Positions 1 to 6,481 of a DNA stretch of 8,229 nt are shown here, piece by piece. The notes under the pieces were generated by a model that saw nothing but the letters and a program-made list of their open reading frames with translations, searched no databases and was not told the origin of the DNA. Origin of the DNA: Geobacter sp. UBA5608. GTDB taxonomy: Bacteria > Desulfobacterota > Desulfuromonadia > Geobacterales > Pseudopelobacteraceae. The position numbers and the translations under genes were made by a program. The stretch covers positions 1 through 8,229 of the forward strand of contig DIKW01000070.1 of NCBI GenBank assembly GCA_002424705.1. The letters are read 5' to 3'. Numbering within the stretch: position 1 is the first letter of the stretch; each line of letters opens with the position of its first letter.

Positions 1-131
1 TGCTGAGCTTCGGGGGCCTTAGGAGCCTCAACAGCCGGAGCCGGAGCAGGAGCTTCTTCCTTCTTCTTGCAGCCAGCGGCAACGCCAAGGGCCAGAGCCA
101 GTACCAGGGACAGCGAGAGCATCTTCTTCAT
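1..131 (-). CDS. Small lipoprotein, N-terminal part (runs off left edge)
   Basis: The 43 visible residues start MKKMLSLSLVLALALG and continue into AAGC, a lipobox-like site (the usual leucine at -3 is Ala, with Val before it), followed by KKKEE and an Ala/Pro/Glu-rich stretch. This is a typical exported lipoprotein: Lys-rich n-region, hydrophobic h-region, lipidated Cys near residue 21, then a flexible linker. The start is fixed by TGAGGTGA six bases upstream of the ATG. A good sigma70-type promoter lies about 65 bases further up, so the gene is probably transcribed on its own. The function cannot be told because the rest lies outside the window. The linker could lead into a globular domain such as a peptidoglycan-binding one, or the protein could simply be short. 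Confidence 0.8.
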   Translation of the reverse strand, partial: MKKMLSLSLVLALALGVAAGCKKKEEAPAPAPAVEAPKAPEAQ

Positions 132-160
132 TGTGATTCACCTCATTTGAGTAATTAACC

Positions 161-175
161 CTGTGTTAGACACAG
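161..175. repeat. Perfect inverted repeat in the lipoprotein leader
   Basis: CTGTGT and ACACAG flank a 3-base spacer, giving a 6-bp stem. It lies between the predicted -10 box and the ribosome-binding site of the lipoprotein gene, so it would be transcribed in the 5' leader. It could be a small mRNA stem-loop or an operator half-site pair. Without comparison to relatives it may be chance. Confidence 0.4.
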
Positions 176-196
176 TGGTTCAAAGCAACAGACAGG

Positions 197-224
197 AATA
201 TACTCGGCTTACTATGGAAGTCAA
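197..224 (-). promoter_or_regulatory. Sigma70-type promoter for the lipoprotein gene
   Basis: On the minus strand TTGACT (219-224) and TATATT (197-202) are separated by 16 bases; each hexamer matches the consensus at five of six positions. Immediately upstream (225-247) are two A-rich tracts resembling an UP element. The expected transcript start is near 190, leaving a leader of about 60 bases before the ATG at 131. It is the best promoter match I found in the window and suggests strong housekeeping expression. Confidence 0.7.
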
Positions 225-247
225 ATGTTTTTTTAAGCTGTTTTTTG

Positions 248-586
248 CTAGTGATGAAAGCGGCCTGTGCGCCCTTTGTGAGCCGGGGTCGGTGCATTAT
301 GGCAGACAAAACACTGCTGTTCCTCCACCTTCTTGATATCCATCGATGAAGCAGGCTGATCCTGCCTGATCGGCGTATTGTATTGCGGCGTCTGGAACGG
401 CAACTGTCCACGCTCGTCACTCAAGGTGGCCGCCTGGTAGCTCACCTTCCAGTTGGTAGCAATCTCGATGGTGTGACACTGATCGCAGCCGCCGGGCGGG
501 GGAATGCTTTTCCAGGCGGTCAGCATGGCGCAACCGGTAAGTGTCAGCAGCACGACAACCAGCACAACAGGGATCAATGTTTTCAT
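248..586 (-). CDS. Dihaem c-type cytochrome lipoprotein
   Basis: This 112-residue protein has an N-terminal hydrophobic segment (residues 4-17) ending in the lipobox LTGC (16-19), so it should be lipid-anchored after export. Two haem c attachment motifs are visible: CDQCH (34-38) and CFVCH (92-96). Additional His residues at 103, 111 and 112 could act as distal haem ligands. The 53 residues between the haem sites are polar and Pro/Gln-rich. The start is set by AAGGAG seven bases upstream of the ATG; the longer open frame to 622 lacks such a site and would bury the signal peptide. The gene follows tatD by 57 bases and is probably the last of the envelope run. Geobacter-type bacteria carry many such cytochromes for periplasmic or outer-membrane electron transfer. 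The specific partner is unknown. Confidence 0.88.
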   Translation of the reverse strand: MKTLIPVVLVVVLLTLTGCAMLTAWKSIPPPGGCDQCHTIEIATNWKVSYQAATLSDERGQLPFQTPQYNTPIRQDQPASSMDIKKVEEQQCFVCHNAPTPAHKGRTGRFHH

Positions 587-593
587 GGCAGTT

Positions 594-598
594 CTCCT
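594..598 (-). promoter_or_regulatory. Ribosome-binding site of the cytochrome gene
   Basis: AGGAG (within AAGGAGAA) sits seven bases before the ATG at 586-584. It decides the start, because the upstream in-frame start at 622 would put this site inside the coding region and displace the lipoprotein signal from the N-terminus. Confidence 0.75.
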
Positions 599-643
599 TG
601 AGCGTCGCACTAAGCCTACCACAGTACCCGCAAAAAACCACCC

Positions 644-1411
644 TCAACCATTGAGACGCAGTGTTGCACGGGCAGTAGCGCTGGTAACGGCCGCCAGCTC
701 ATCGAGCGGCACCTGTTTCAGTGCTGCCAGCGCGCGGGCTGTTTCCAGCAGCCAGGCCGGCCGATTGAAGCTGCCACGCTGCGCCTGGGGCGGCAGGTCC
801 GGGGCATCACTCTCCAGCACCAGCTGGGAAAGCGGCAACTCACGAGCCAAACGGAGCGGTTTGAGCGCCCCCCGATAGGTGAGGGTGGCGGAGATTGAGA
901 TCACAAACCCCAGTCGCACGAACTCGAGCGCCGATTCCAATGATCCAGAAAAGGCATGCATGATGCCGCCGATCTGGTCGGCCCGCTCTTGCCGCAAGAC
1001 GGCCAAGGTTCGACCGATGGCGCCGCGGCAGTGGATCAGCACCGGCAGACCATGACGACGGGCGATACGCAGTTGTTCGCGAAAGCAGGCCTCCTGACCA
1101 TCAAGGTCTGCCGCCTGCCGATCCAGTCCGATCTCACCAATAGCCACCACCTGCGACGCCAGCTGATCAAGACGGGACAACTGGTCATCAGTGGCCTCTG
1201 CGCAAGCCATGGGGTGAATACCGACCGTTGGCAGCGCCGCCGGGTATCGCCGGCAGAGCTCCATGATCCCCTGCCAACCGTCCGGCCTGACTGCCGGCAC
1301 CACCCACTGACCGATGCCGCAGGCATGGGCCTCAGCCAACAGCTGCGGCAGCTGACCGACCAGCGGCTCGACGTCCAGATGGCAGTGGGTATCGATCAGC
1401 ACGGCCGTCAC
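644..1411 (-). CDS. tatD: TatD-family metal-dependent hydrolase (DNase)
   Basis: TatD proteins are TIM-barrel hydrolases with a dinuclear metal site; studied members act as 3'-5' exonucleases on DNA and RNA. All expected ligands are visible: H9 and H11 in DTHCHLD, E93 in GEIGLD, H127 in LIHCR, H152 in MHAFSG and D202 in ESDAPDLPP. The length of 255 residues is normal for the family. I place the start at the GTG at 1411-1409, which overlaps the stop of the upstream phospholipase gene as GTGA and implies translational coupling; a second GTG at 1402 would give the classical VLIDTHCHLD beginning. The open frame extends to an ATG at 1441 but adds only residues outside the conserved domain. No strong Shine-Dalgarno site is seen for any of the three. 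The substrate in this organism is not predictable. Confidence 0.93.
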   Translation of the reverse strand: MTAVLIDTHCHLDVEPLVGQLPQLLAEAHACGIGQWVVPAVRPDGWQGIMELCRRYPAALPTVGIHPMACAEATDDQLSRLDQLASQVVAIGEIGLDRQAADLDGQEACFREQLRIARRHGLPVLIHCRGAIGRTLAVLRQERADQIGGIMHAFSGSLESALEFVRLGFVISISATLTYRGALKPLRLARELPLSQLVLESDAPDLPPQAQRGSFNRPAWLLETARALAALKQVPLDELAAVTSATARATLRLNG

Positions 1412-2595
1412 AAAAACCAGCAGAGCGGCCGAAACAACCATTCCAGCAGACGCCGCAGCAGGCCGCGCCGCACATGGTCATCGAGGGTGATAGCCCGCGA
1501 CCCGGACAGGTCCTGCTCGATCAGTGCCCGCACCTGGCTGCCGAACAGGCGGCTGCGAATGACGGCATTTACCTCATAATTGCGGTGAAAACTGCGCTGG
1601 TCCAGATTGGCGGAACCGAGCACGGTCCGTTCTCCGTCGATCAGCATCAGCTTGGCGTGCAACAGCTGGCGCTCCAGCTCAAAGATCTCGATGCCGGCCT
1701 TGAGCAACGTTTCGTAGGTACTGAGACTGACCAGTCTGACCAGCGGCACATCGCTGCGGGCCGGCAGCAGCAGGCGGACCCGCACCTGCCGGCGGGCTGC
1801 CCGTAACAGCGAACGCATGATACGCGGACCCGGAATGAAGTAGGGGTTGACGATCAGCAGCTCGTCCGCTGCCGAGGCCATTGCCACTCGGAAGGTGGCG
1901 CGGATCGAAGAGCGGAGATGCTGGGGACTGCCACTGACCAGGGAGACCTCCACTGCCCCTGCAGCCGGAGGGGGCAGCGGCTCTAGCTGCGGAAACCGGA
2001 GATCGCCGCCCTGTTCCTGCAGCCAGGTCTCAGCGAACAACTCCAGCAGGGGGGTCACTGCGACACCGCTCAGACTGAAGCCGACATCGTGAAAGCTCCG
2101 CTGCTGCTCCAGCAGCCCGGCATATTCGTCACCAATATTCAGCCCGCCCAAAAACGCCAAACGACCGTCAATCAGCGTCAGCTTGCGGTGGTCGCGACGA
2201 TCAAACCAGTGCAGCCCCCGCCGCAGCGAAAGCGGATTAAAGGACAGACACTGCACACCCTGACGACGCAGGGCCGCAAAGTAGGCCTCAGGGGTATCAA
2301 GGCAGCCTACGGCGTCATAGATCAGAAACACCTGTACACCGCGCTGCACCGCCGCAGTCAACGATTGCGCCAGCCGACTGCCGGTGCGGTCGGCACGGAT
2401 GATATAATATTCCAGACAAATCAGCCGTTGCGCCTGCTCCAAGGCTGCAAAAAGGGCCGTGAAAAACCGCTCGCCGCTGGGATACAACACAACCTGGTCA
2501 GCCTGGAGCGCAGCCGGCAGCACACCTCCGCCACGACGCCCCAAACGGCGGAGCAGTCGTGCCATACGTCCTTGCTGTACTCCAGCGGCTGCCAT
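1408..2595 (-). CDS. cls: Cardiolipin synthase / phospholipase D family protein
   Basis: This 395-residue protein has two HKD motifs: HRKLTLID (about residues 136-143) followed by GGLNIGDEY, and HAKLMLID (about 313-320) followed by GSANLDQRSF. This double-HKD layout fits bacterial cardiolipin synthases, which join phosphatidyl groups via a phospho-His intermediate at the inner membrane. NPYFIPG, seen before the second HKD, is also typical. There is no N-terminal transmembrane hairpin, so it resembles ClsB-type rather than ClsA-type enzymes. The start could be the GTG at 2607, overlapping the mtgA stop as GTGA, or the ATG at 2595. I prefer 2595 because GAGG lies six bases before it, while the GGAGGAG at 2609-2615 is too close to the GTG. 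It is packed between mtgA and tatD in one transcription unit. Another phosphatidyl-transfer substrate remains possible. Confidence 0.9.
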   Translation of the reverse strand: MAAAGVQQGRMARLLRRLGRRGGGVLPAALQADQVVLYPSGERFFTALFAALEQAQRLICLEYYIIRADRTGSRLAQSLTAAVQRGVQVFLIYDAVGCLDTPEAYFAALRRQGVQCLSFNPLSLRRGLHWFDRRDHRKLTLIDGRLAFLGGLNIGDEYAGLLEQQRSFHDVGFSLSGVAVTPLLELFAETWLQEQGGDLRFPQLEPLPPPAAGAVEVSLVSGSPQHLRSSIRATFRVAMASAADELLIVNPYFIPGPRIMRSLLRAARRQVRVRLLLPARSDVPLVRLVSLSTYETLLKAGIEIFELERQLLHAKLMLIDGERTVLGSANLDQRSFHRNYEVNAVIRSRLFGSQVRALIEQDLSGSRAITLDDHVRRGLLRRLLEWLFRPLCWFL

Positions 2596-2603
2596 GACCC
2601 GCC

Positions 2604-3527
2604 TCACTCTCCTCCGGATGCCCCAGCAGCCGGCTTGTGCTCCTGTGAAGCCTCCGGCAAGGCGCCCCCGGTGGCCGGTGCCGGCACAACCTCGACCGGC
2701 GGCATGACCGGCGATGTCTCCTGCGCCGATGACTGCGGTTGCTGGATCAACTCCTGCTGCAGACTGAAATCCACCTTACGCTGCAGACCGCCGACATTCG
2801 GGGCCTGAGCCAGAGCTGCCTGATATTCATCAGCCGAGATGACCCCCTTTGCCCGCATGTTACGCAGGATCATGTTCGAACGGCGCAGCACCTTGCCCAG
2901 GTTGCGGTACGGATTATAGGCCACCCGTGGCCCCGGCAGCATGGCGGCCAGAAAAGCGCTCTCGCGCGGGGTCAGCTCGGCGGGCGATTTGCCGAAATAG
3001 TAGCGCGAGCCGTGACCGATGCCATACACCATCGGCCCCAGTTCCACCACGTTCAGATACAGCTCGAGGATGCGCCCCTTGGTCAGCTCCTGCTCCATCC
3101 GCCAGGCCAGGTAGACCTCTTTCAGCTTGCGTGAGATGGTCTTTTCACGGGAAAGATAGACATTCTTGGCCACCTGCTGGGTAATGGTGGACGCCCCCTT
3201 GGCCAGACTCTTCTTTTCAAGATCGTGCTTAATGGCCTGCTTGATCGCCTTGACGTCGATCCCCTCATGCCTGTAGAAATTGCCGTCCTCAGCCAGGATC
3301 ACCGCCCATTTCATTTCCGGCGCAATCTGGCCCGACGGGGTCCAGTAGCGATTTTTCGGCCCCAGCACAAACGACCGTTCATTGCCCTTCCAATCCCGCA
3401 CCTCAATCGTCATGCTCAGCTTACGGTCGGCCAGCTGTTTGACCGGCGGCAACAGGGCAACTGAGATCACGATATAGGCCAGGTACAGGCTTATAGCTAC
3501 GCCACCGGCAATAACAAACTTTTTCAC
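2604..3527 (-). CDS. mtgA: Monofunctional biosynthetic peptidoglycan transglycosylase
   Basis: This is a GT51 glycosyltransferase that polymerises lipid II into glycan strands at the outer face of the inner membrane. Residues 4-26 form one transmembrane anchor. The family motifs occur in order: EDGNFYRHEG (80-89, with catalytic Glu80), KGASTITQQ (110-118), RKLKE (133-137) and ILELYLN (153-159). There is no transpeptidase domain. The start is the GTG at 3527-3525, because AGGAGG lies five bases upstream; the GTG at 3542 would place that site within the coding region. At 307 residues it is longer than usual for MtgA (commonly about 230-240, from memory). The excess is a Pro/Ala/Glu/Gln-rich tail from about residue 254. 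It follows the kinase gene after a hairpin and leads directly into the cardiolipin synthase gene. Confidence 0.93.
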   Translation of the reverse strand: MKKFVIAGGVAISLYLAYIVISVALLPPVKQLADRKLSMTIEVRDWKGNERSFVLGPKNRYWTPSGQIAPEMKWAVILAEDGNFYRHEGIDVKAIKQAIKHDLEKKSLAKGASTITQQVAKNVYLSREKTISRKLKEVYLAWRMEQELTKGRILELYLNVVELGPMVYGIGHGSRYYFGKSPAELTPRESAFLAAMLPGPRVAYNPYRNLGKVLRRSNMILRNMRAKGVISADEYQAALAQAPNVGGLQRKVDFSLQQELIQQPQSSAQETSPVMPPVEVVPAPATGGALPEASQEHKPAAGASGGE

Positions 3528-3532
3528 AGGCG

Positions 3533-3538
3533 CCTCCT
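3533..3538 (-). promoter_or_regulatory. Ribosome-binding site that sets the mtgA start
   Basis: A full AGGAGG lies five bases upstream of the GTG at 3527-3525. It makes that GTG the start rather than the in-frame GTG at 3542. Confidence 0.8.
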
Positions 3539-3597
3539 GCACCCCTTGTAGCAGATTATTGCCCCGAGGAAAACGGTCTGTGCTGTCACGAAACGAC

Positions 3598-3621
3598 GAG
3601 GGCCGGGATAGCCCGGCCCTC
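3598..3621 (-). terminator. GC-rich hairpin after the kinase-like gene
   Basis: A perfect 10-bp stem (GAGGGCCGGG paired with CCCGGCCCTC) encloses a 4-base loop. It begins 25 bases past the stop of the kinase-like gene and is followed on the minus strand by GTCGTTTCG, so the T-tract is poor. It probably ends or attenuates the kinase transcript before mtgA, or protects the 3' end. The weak T-tract leaves read-through into mtgA possible. Confidence 0.6.
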
Positions 3622-3646
3622 GCTCACTGATCGCAATGCAACGACT

Positions 3647-4339
3647 TCAGCCCTTCAACACGTAGTCGGCAATAATGTCGGCAATCTTGGCCGGCCCACT
3701 GCGGTCATTGTTGAAGATCAGGTGATAGGCATTCAGGTCGTAGGGATCGCAGTCCAGAAAATCACGAATAAAGCGGTCCCGCTCTTTCTGCCGCTTTTCG
3801 ACCAACGGTTCGGCCTCACCCTTGTCAATGCTGAGCCGCTTGGCGATGGAGGCCACCTTGAAGGCCGGTGACGCAAACATCCTGAAGTGCCAGCAGTGCT
3901 TCATACGCTGGGTGACCTGGGCCGCACCGCGACCGACAATGATGACATTGCCCTCTTCGGCCAGGGCGATGATCTGCTTGCAGAGCAGACGATAGTAATC
4001 CTTGTCGCTCTTCCAGCGAGGCGAAAAGGTGGACAGGAATTCATCCAGGAAACGGTTCTTTTCGCCCAGGTTATGCAGCACCTGTTCCGAAAGATTGTGG
4101 CTTTTGGCCACTTCATCCAAGAGCGCCTTGTCCATCAGAGTCCAGCTTTGCCTGGTTCTGCTCTCAAGCTGCTGCCGCAGCAACTCGGCCATCGGGTAGG
4201 CCTCGCAGCCGAACTCGCGCGAGATGGTGATGGCCGGCTTGTGGGGGGCTTCACCCGGTTGGGCTCCCTGCCGACGGCTGACTTCGAGGAAGGCGCCCAG
4301 TCGTTTGTCAATGGACGGGATCAATCTGGATTCGGGCAT
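3647..4339 (-). CDS. Cytidylate kinase-like family protein
   Basis: This 230-residue protein resembles the cytidylate-kinase-like family. ITISREFG (37-44) marks the first strand and nucleotide-binding loop, VIIVGRGAAQV lies in the middle, and AYHLIFNNDR near the C-terminus matches the family's YxLxxNxxR-type end. Cytidylate kinases phosphorylate CMP/dCMP with ATP, but the substrate of this subfamily is not established to my knowledge. The loop after SREFG reads CEAYPMAE, lacking both a classical Walker A Lys and the GSGG seen in many relatives. About 30 poorly conserved residues precede the domain. The ATG at 4339 is chosen because GGAGGTGA sits five bases upstream; the open frame to 4363 has no such support. 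The gene is divergent from the Dabb gene and followed by a hairpin. Confidence 0.82.
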   Translation of the reverse strand: MPESRLIPSIDKRLGAFLEVSRRQGAQPGEAPHKPAITISREFGCEAYPMAELLRQQLESRTRQSWTLMDKALLDEVAKSHNLSEQVLHNLGEKNRFLDEFLSTFSPRWKSDKDYYRLLCKQIIALAEEGNVIIVGRGAAQVTQRMKHCWHFRMFASPAFKVASIAKRLSIDKGEAEPLVEKRQKERDRFIRDFLDCDPYDLNAYHLIFNNDRSGPAKIADIIADYVLKG

Positions 4340-4344
4340 GGCAG

Positions 4345-4352
4345 TCACCTCC
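4345..4352 (-). promoter_or_regulatory. Ribosome-binding site of the kinase-like gene
   Basis: GGAGGTGA is five bases upstream of the ATG at 4339-4337, a near-perfect anti-16S match that fixes the start. Confidence 0.8.
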
Positions 4353-4396
4353 GCAGGATCCACGGCTAAGGGCCGCTTGATAACCAGCTGGCACCA

Positions 4397-4424
4397 AGTG
4401 TAGCACGCTTTTGGTGGTGCTCAA
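4397..4424 (-). promoter_or_regulatory. Candidate promoter for the kinase-like gene
   Basis: TTGAGC (4419-4424) and TACACT (4397-4402) on the minus strand are separated by 16 bases, each matching the sigma70 consensus at four of six positions. The position, about 60 bases before the ATG, is suitable. CACCAA/TTGGTG half-sites (4392-4397 and 4411-4416) overlap it and could be an operator. Confidence 0.45.
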
Positions 4425-4431
4425 GGCGAGA

Positions 4432-4461
4432 TTGACAGACTGCTGGGATTCACGGTATCTG
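4432..4461 (+). promoter_or_regulatory. Candidate promoter for the Dabb gene
   Basis: A perfect TTGACA (4432-4437) is followed after 18 bases by TATCTG (4456-4461), a weak -10 element. It lies about 30 bases upstream of the Dabb start, as expected for a short leader. The poor -10 suggests low basal activity or an activator. Confidence 0.4.
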
Positions 4462-4490
4462 GTGGGTACTTTTCTACAGGAGGAGACCCA

Positions 4491-4781
4491 ATGGTCACCC
4501 ATATCGTCTTTTTCAAACTGGCCGACCCAAGCCCTGCAAACATCGTTGCCGTACGCGACAAACTGCTGTCGATGGAGGGAAAGATTGCCGAACTGCGCCA
4601 CCTGGAGGCCGGCATCGACGTGATCCGCTCCGAACGCTCCTACGATGTGGCCCTGATCACTACCTTCGACTCGCTGGCTGATCTGCAGACCTACCAGGTG
4701 CACCCCTACCACGCCGGCGAGGTGGTGCCGTTCATGAAGGCCAACTGTTCATCGATCGTGGCCGTGGATTACGAATCCTAG
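4491..4781 (+). CDS. Dabb (stress-responsive alpha/beta-barrel) domain protein
   Basis: This 96-residue protein is a single Dabb domain: it opens MVTHIVFFKL, continues with LEAGIDVIRSERSYDVALIT, then YQVHPYH, and ends AVDYES. These match the dimeric ferredoxin-like fold of Dabb proteins, which form a small beta-barrel dimer; plant members are salt-stress induced, while most bacterial ones have no assigned reaction. The start is secure: AGGAGG at 4478-4483 is seven bases from the ATG. It is the only plus-strand gene here, with its own upstream promoter candidate. It ends head-on against sfsA, with stop codons sharing CTAG. No signal peptide or membrane segment is visible, so it should be cytoplasmic. 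Confidence 0.9.
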   Translation: MVTHIVFFKLADPSPANIVAVRDKLLSMEGKIAELRHLEAGIDVIRSERSYDVALITTFDSLADLQTYQVHPYHAGEVVPFMKANCSSIVAVDYES

Positions 4782-5476
4782 TCCAGCTGAACCGACAGGG
4801 GTTCGGTCAGCCTGATGTGGTGCGGTGTCACCAGGGCGCGGTAGGCCAGCGCCTCCACTCCCTGGGCCACCGCCTGCCGCAGCAACCTGCCGTAGGTCGG
4901 ATCGATGGCGTCGGCCGGCGCCACAGCGCGGCCATCCCCCCGCTGCACGGTAAACAGGATCACCCCCCGCGCACCGTTCTGCACCACCTCCATCAACTCG
5001 CGGAGATGCTTCTGCCCCCGCTCGGTGACCGCATCGGGAAACAGGGCCAGCCCATGCTCCACCAGGGTTACATTCTTGACCTCAACGTAACAGCGCCCTT
5101 TTTCTCCCTCCAGCAGGATATCGATCCGGCTGCGCTCACTGCCGTAGGGCACCTCCCGCCGCAGGTTTCTATACCCCTGCAGTTCGGCAATCGTGCCGTC
5201 CAGGATCGCCTCCTCGGCCAGCCGATTGGGCAGCATGGTATTCAGGCCGACCCAAAAACCGTCCACCTGCACCAGCTCCCAGGTATAGGCCAGCTTACGA
5301 TTGGGGTTGGGACTGACGGAAAGCATGACCGGCAGACCTGGCAGGTTGCAACCCTGCATGCTGCCTGAGTTGGGGCAGTGAGCCGTAACCACCGAGCCAT
5401 CCCCCAGTTCGATATCGGCCAGGAACCGTTTGTAGCGTTTAATCAGTCTGCCGGAGATCAGCGGTGGCAATCTCAT
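4778..5476 (-). CDS. sfsA: SfsA family protein (sugar fermentation stimulation)
   Basis: This 232-residue protein matches SfsA over its whole length. Seen in order are RLIKRYKRFLADIEL (10-24), TAHCPNSGSM (31-40), GLNTMLPNRL (77-86), SRIDILLE (116-123), YVEVKNVTLVE (130-140) and FPDAVTERGQKHL. The N-terminal part is an OB-like fold. The C-terminal part resembles a PD-(D/E)xK nuclease core, with D119 and E132-x-K134 as the acidic and Lys residues. In E. coli SfsA was linked to maltose metabolism and non-specific DNA binding, but its true role is unclear. Its ATG overlaps the pdxA stop as ATGA, with no strong ribosome-binding site, so translation is probably coupled to pdxA. Any partnership with B6 synthesis is only inferred from this arrangement. 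Confidence 0.95.
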   Translation of the reverse strand: MRLPPLISGRLIKRYKRFLADIELGDGSVVTAHCPNSGSMQGCNLPGLPVMLSVSPNPNRKLAYTWELVQVDGFWVGLNTMLPNRLAEEAILDGTIAELQGYRNLRREVPYGSERSRIDILLEGEKGRCYVEVKNVTLVEHGLALFPDAVTERGQKHLRELMEVVQNGARGVILFTVQRGDGRAVAPADAIDPTYGRLLRQAVAQGVEALAYRALVTPHHIRLTEPLSVQLD

Positions 5477-6477
5477 CGTTGGCCTGCCAGGCGAGCGGCG
5501 GTGTGGATGGCCGCCTGCATGCTGGCCGCCGAGGCGCGGCCGGTTCCGGCCAGGTCGTAGGCGGTGCCGTGATCAACCGAGGTGCGGATGATCGGCAGTC
5601 CCAGGGTGATGTTGATAGCATCGTCGAAATGCCGCATCTTGAGCGGGATCAGGCCCTGATCATGGTACATCGCCACCACCGCATCGTAGGGGGGCGGTTC
5701 CTGCACCGCAAAATGGAAAAAGGTGTCGGCCGAAAAGGGGCCGCTCACGTCCAGCCCTTCGGCCTGGGCCTGTGCAATGGCCGGCACAATGGCGCTGGCC
5801 TCCTCGCTGCCGAAGGCGCCCCCCTCGCTGCAGTGGGGATTCAAGGCCAGCACGGCGATACGCGGTGAACGGCTGCCGCAGAGTGGCGCCACGCCGCTGG
5901 CGGTCACACGGATCGTCTTTAAGACCTGCTCGGCCGTAATCAAACGCGGCACATCGGCAATTGCCTCATGGATCGTGACCAACGCCACCCGCAGCAGGTC
6001 GCCGGCCAGCATCATCACAAAATCAGAGCAACGGCATAGTTCGGCCAGCAGTTCGGTATGGCCCGGGTACCGGTGGCCGGCACGGTGCAAGGCCTGCTTG
6101 CTGATCGGTGCGGTGGCCATGGCCGCCACCTGGTTGGCCAGGCACAGCTCGGCCGCCCGGCGGATATAACGGTACACTGCGTCACCGGCCCGCTCCGAGG
6201 GTTGACCGTAGCGGATATCCTCGTCAGCCAGCTCCGACAGCGGCAGCAGTGCCAGGGCACCCTCGGGAAGGCCCACGGCCTCGACCGGTGCGGCAACCGT
6301 CACCAGCTGCAAGCTGCTGGCACAGACCTTTGCCGCCCGCTGCATGACGCGCTGATCTCCCAGCACCAGCGGGGTGCAGCAACCACGCACTGCCGGGTCG
6401 GCCAACGCCTTTAGAATGACCTCCGGCCCAACGCCAGCAGGATCTCCCATGGTAATGGCGATCAACGGTCCGGCCAT
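5473..6477 (-). CDS. pdxA: 4-hydroxythreonine-4-phosphate dehydrogenase
   Basis: PdxA oxidises 4-phosphohydroxy-L-threonine with NAD(P)+ in the DXP-dependent route to pyridoxal 5'-phosphate; the product decarboxylates and is joined by PdxJ. The 334 residues fit the family. Visible motifs are ITMGDPAGVGPE (8-19), ATAPISK (121-127), YPGHTELLA, and the three metal-binding His equivalents: H170 in TIHEAIADVP, H215 in NPHCSEGG and H272 in YHDQGLIPLK; HGTAYDLAGTGRA lies near the end. The NPHCSEGG loop differs slightly from the common NPHAGEGG. The start at 6477 follows AAGGGGG by about eight bases and lies 4 bases after the cbiG-like stop; the open frame reaching 6699 would overlap that gene extensively. 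sfsA overlaps its stop. The paralogous 4-phospho-D-threonate dehydrogenases are an alternative, but nothing here points to that pathway. Confidence 0.95.
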   Translation of the reverse strand: MAGPLIAITMGDPAGVGPEVILKALADPAVRGCCTPLVLGDQRVMQRAAKVCASSLQLVTVAAPVEAVGLPEGALALLPLSELADEDIRYGQPSERAGDAVYRYIRRAAELCLANQVAAMATAPISKQALHRAGHRYPGHTELLAELCRCSDFVMMLAGDLLRVALVTIHEAIADVPRLITAEQVLKTIRVTASGVAPLCGSRSPRIAVLALNPHCSEGGAFGSEEASAIVPAIAQAQAEGLDVSGPFSADTFFHFAVQEPPPYDAVVAMYHDQGLIPLKMRHFDDAINITLGLPIIRTSVDHGTAYDLAGTGRASAASMQAAIHTAARLAGQR

Positions 6478-6481
6478 CGAC

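Noticed and set aside
166..420. 84-codon minus-strand frame over the promoter region
   Set aside because: It overlaps the cytochrome gene in another frame and runs through the lipoprotein promoter and A-tracts; its translation is Arg/Ser-rich with no domain.
643..655. CTCAA/TTGAG hairpin at the tatD stop followed by a T-run on the minus strand
   Set aside because: The stem is only 5 bp and the six Ts begin several bases after it, so I do not call a terminator; the cytochrome gene is probably co-transcribed.
956..1579. 207-codon plus-strand frame antisense to tatD and cls
   Set aside because: His/Arg/Gln-rich shadow of the tatD coding frame without motifs or a ribosome-binding site.
2089..2808. 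239-codon plus-strand frame antisense to cls and mtgA
   Set aside because: Both minus-strand genes show full family motifs here; the antisense translation is low in recognisable content and typical of shadow frames in GC-rich DNA.
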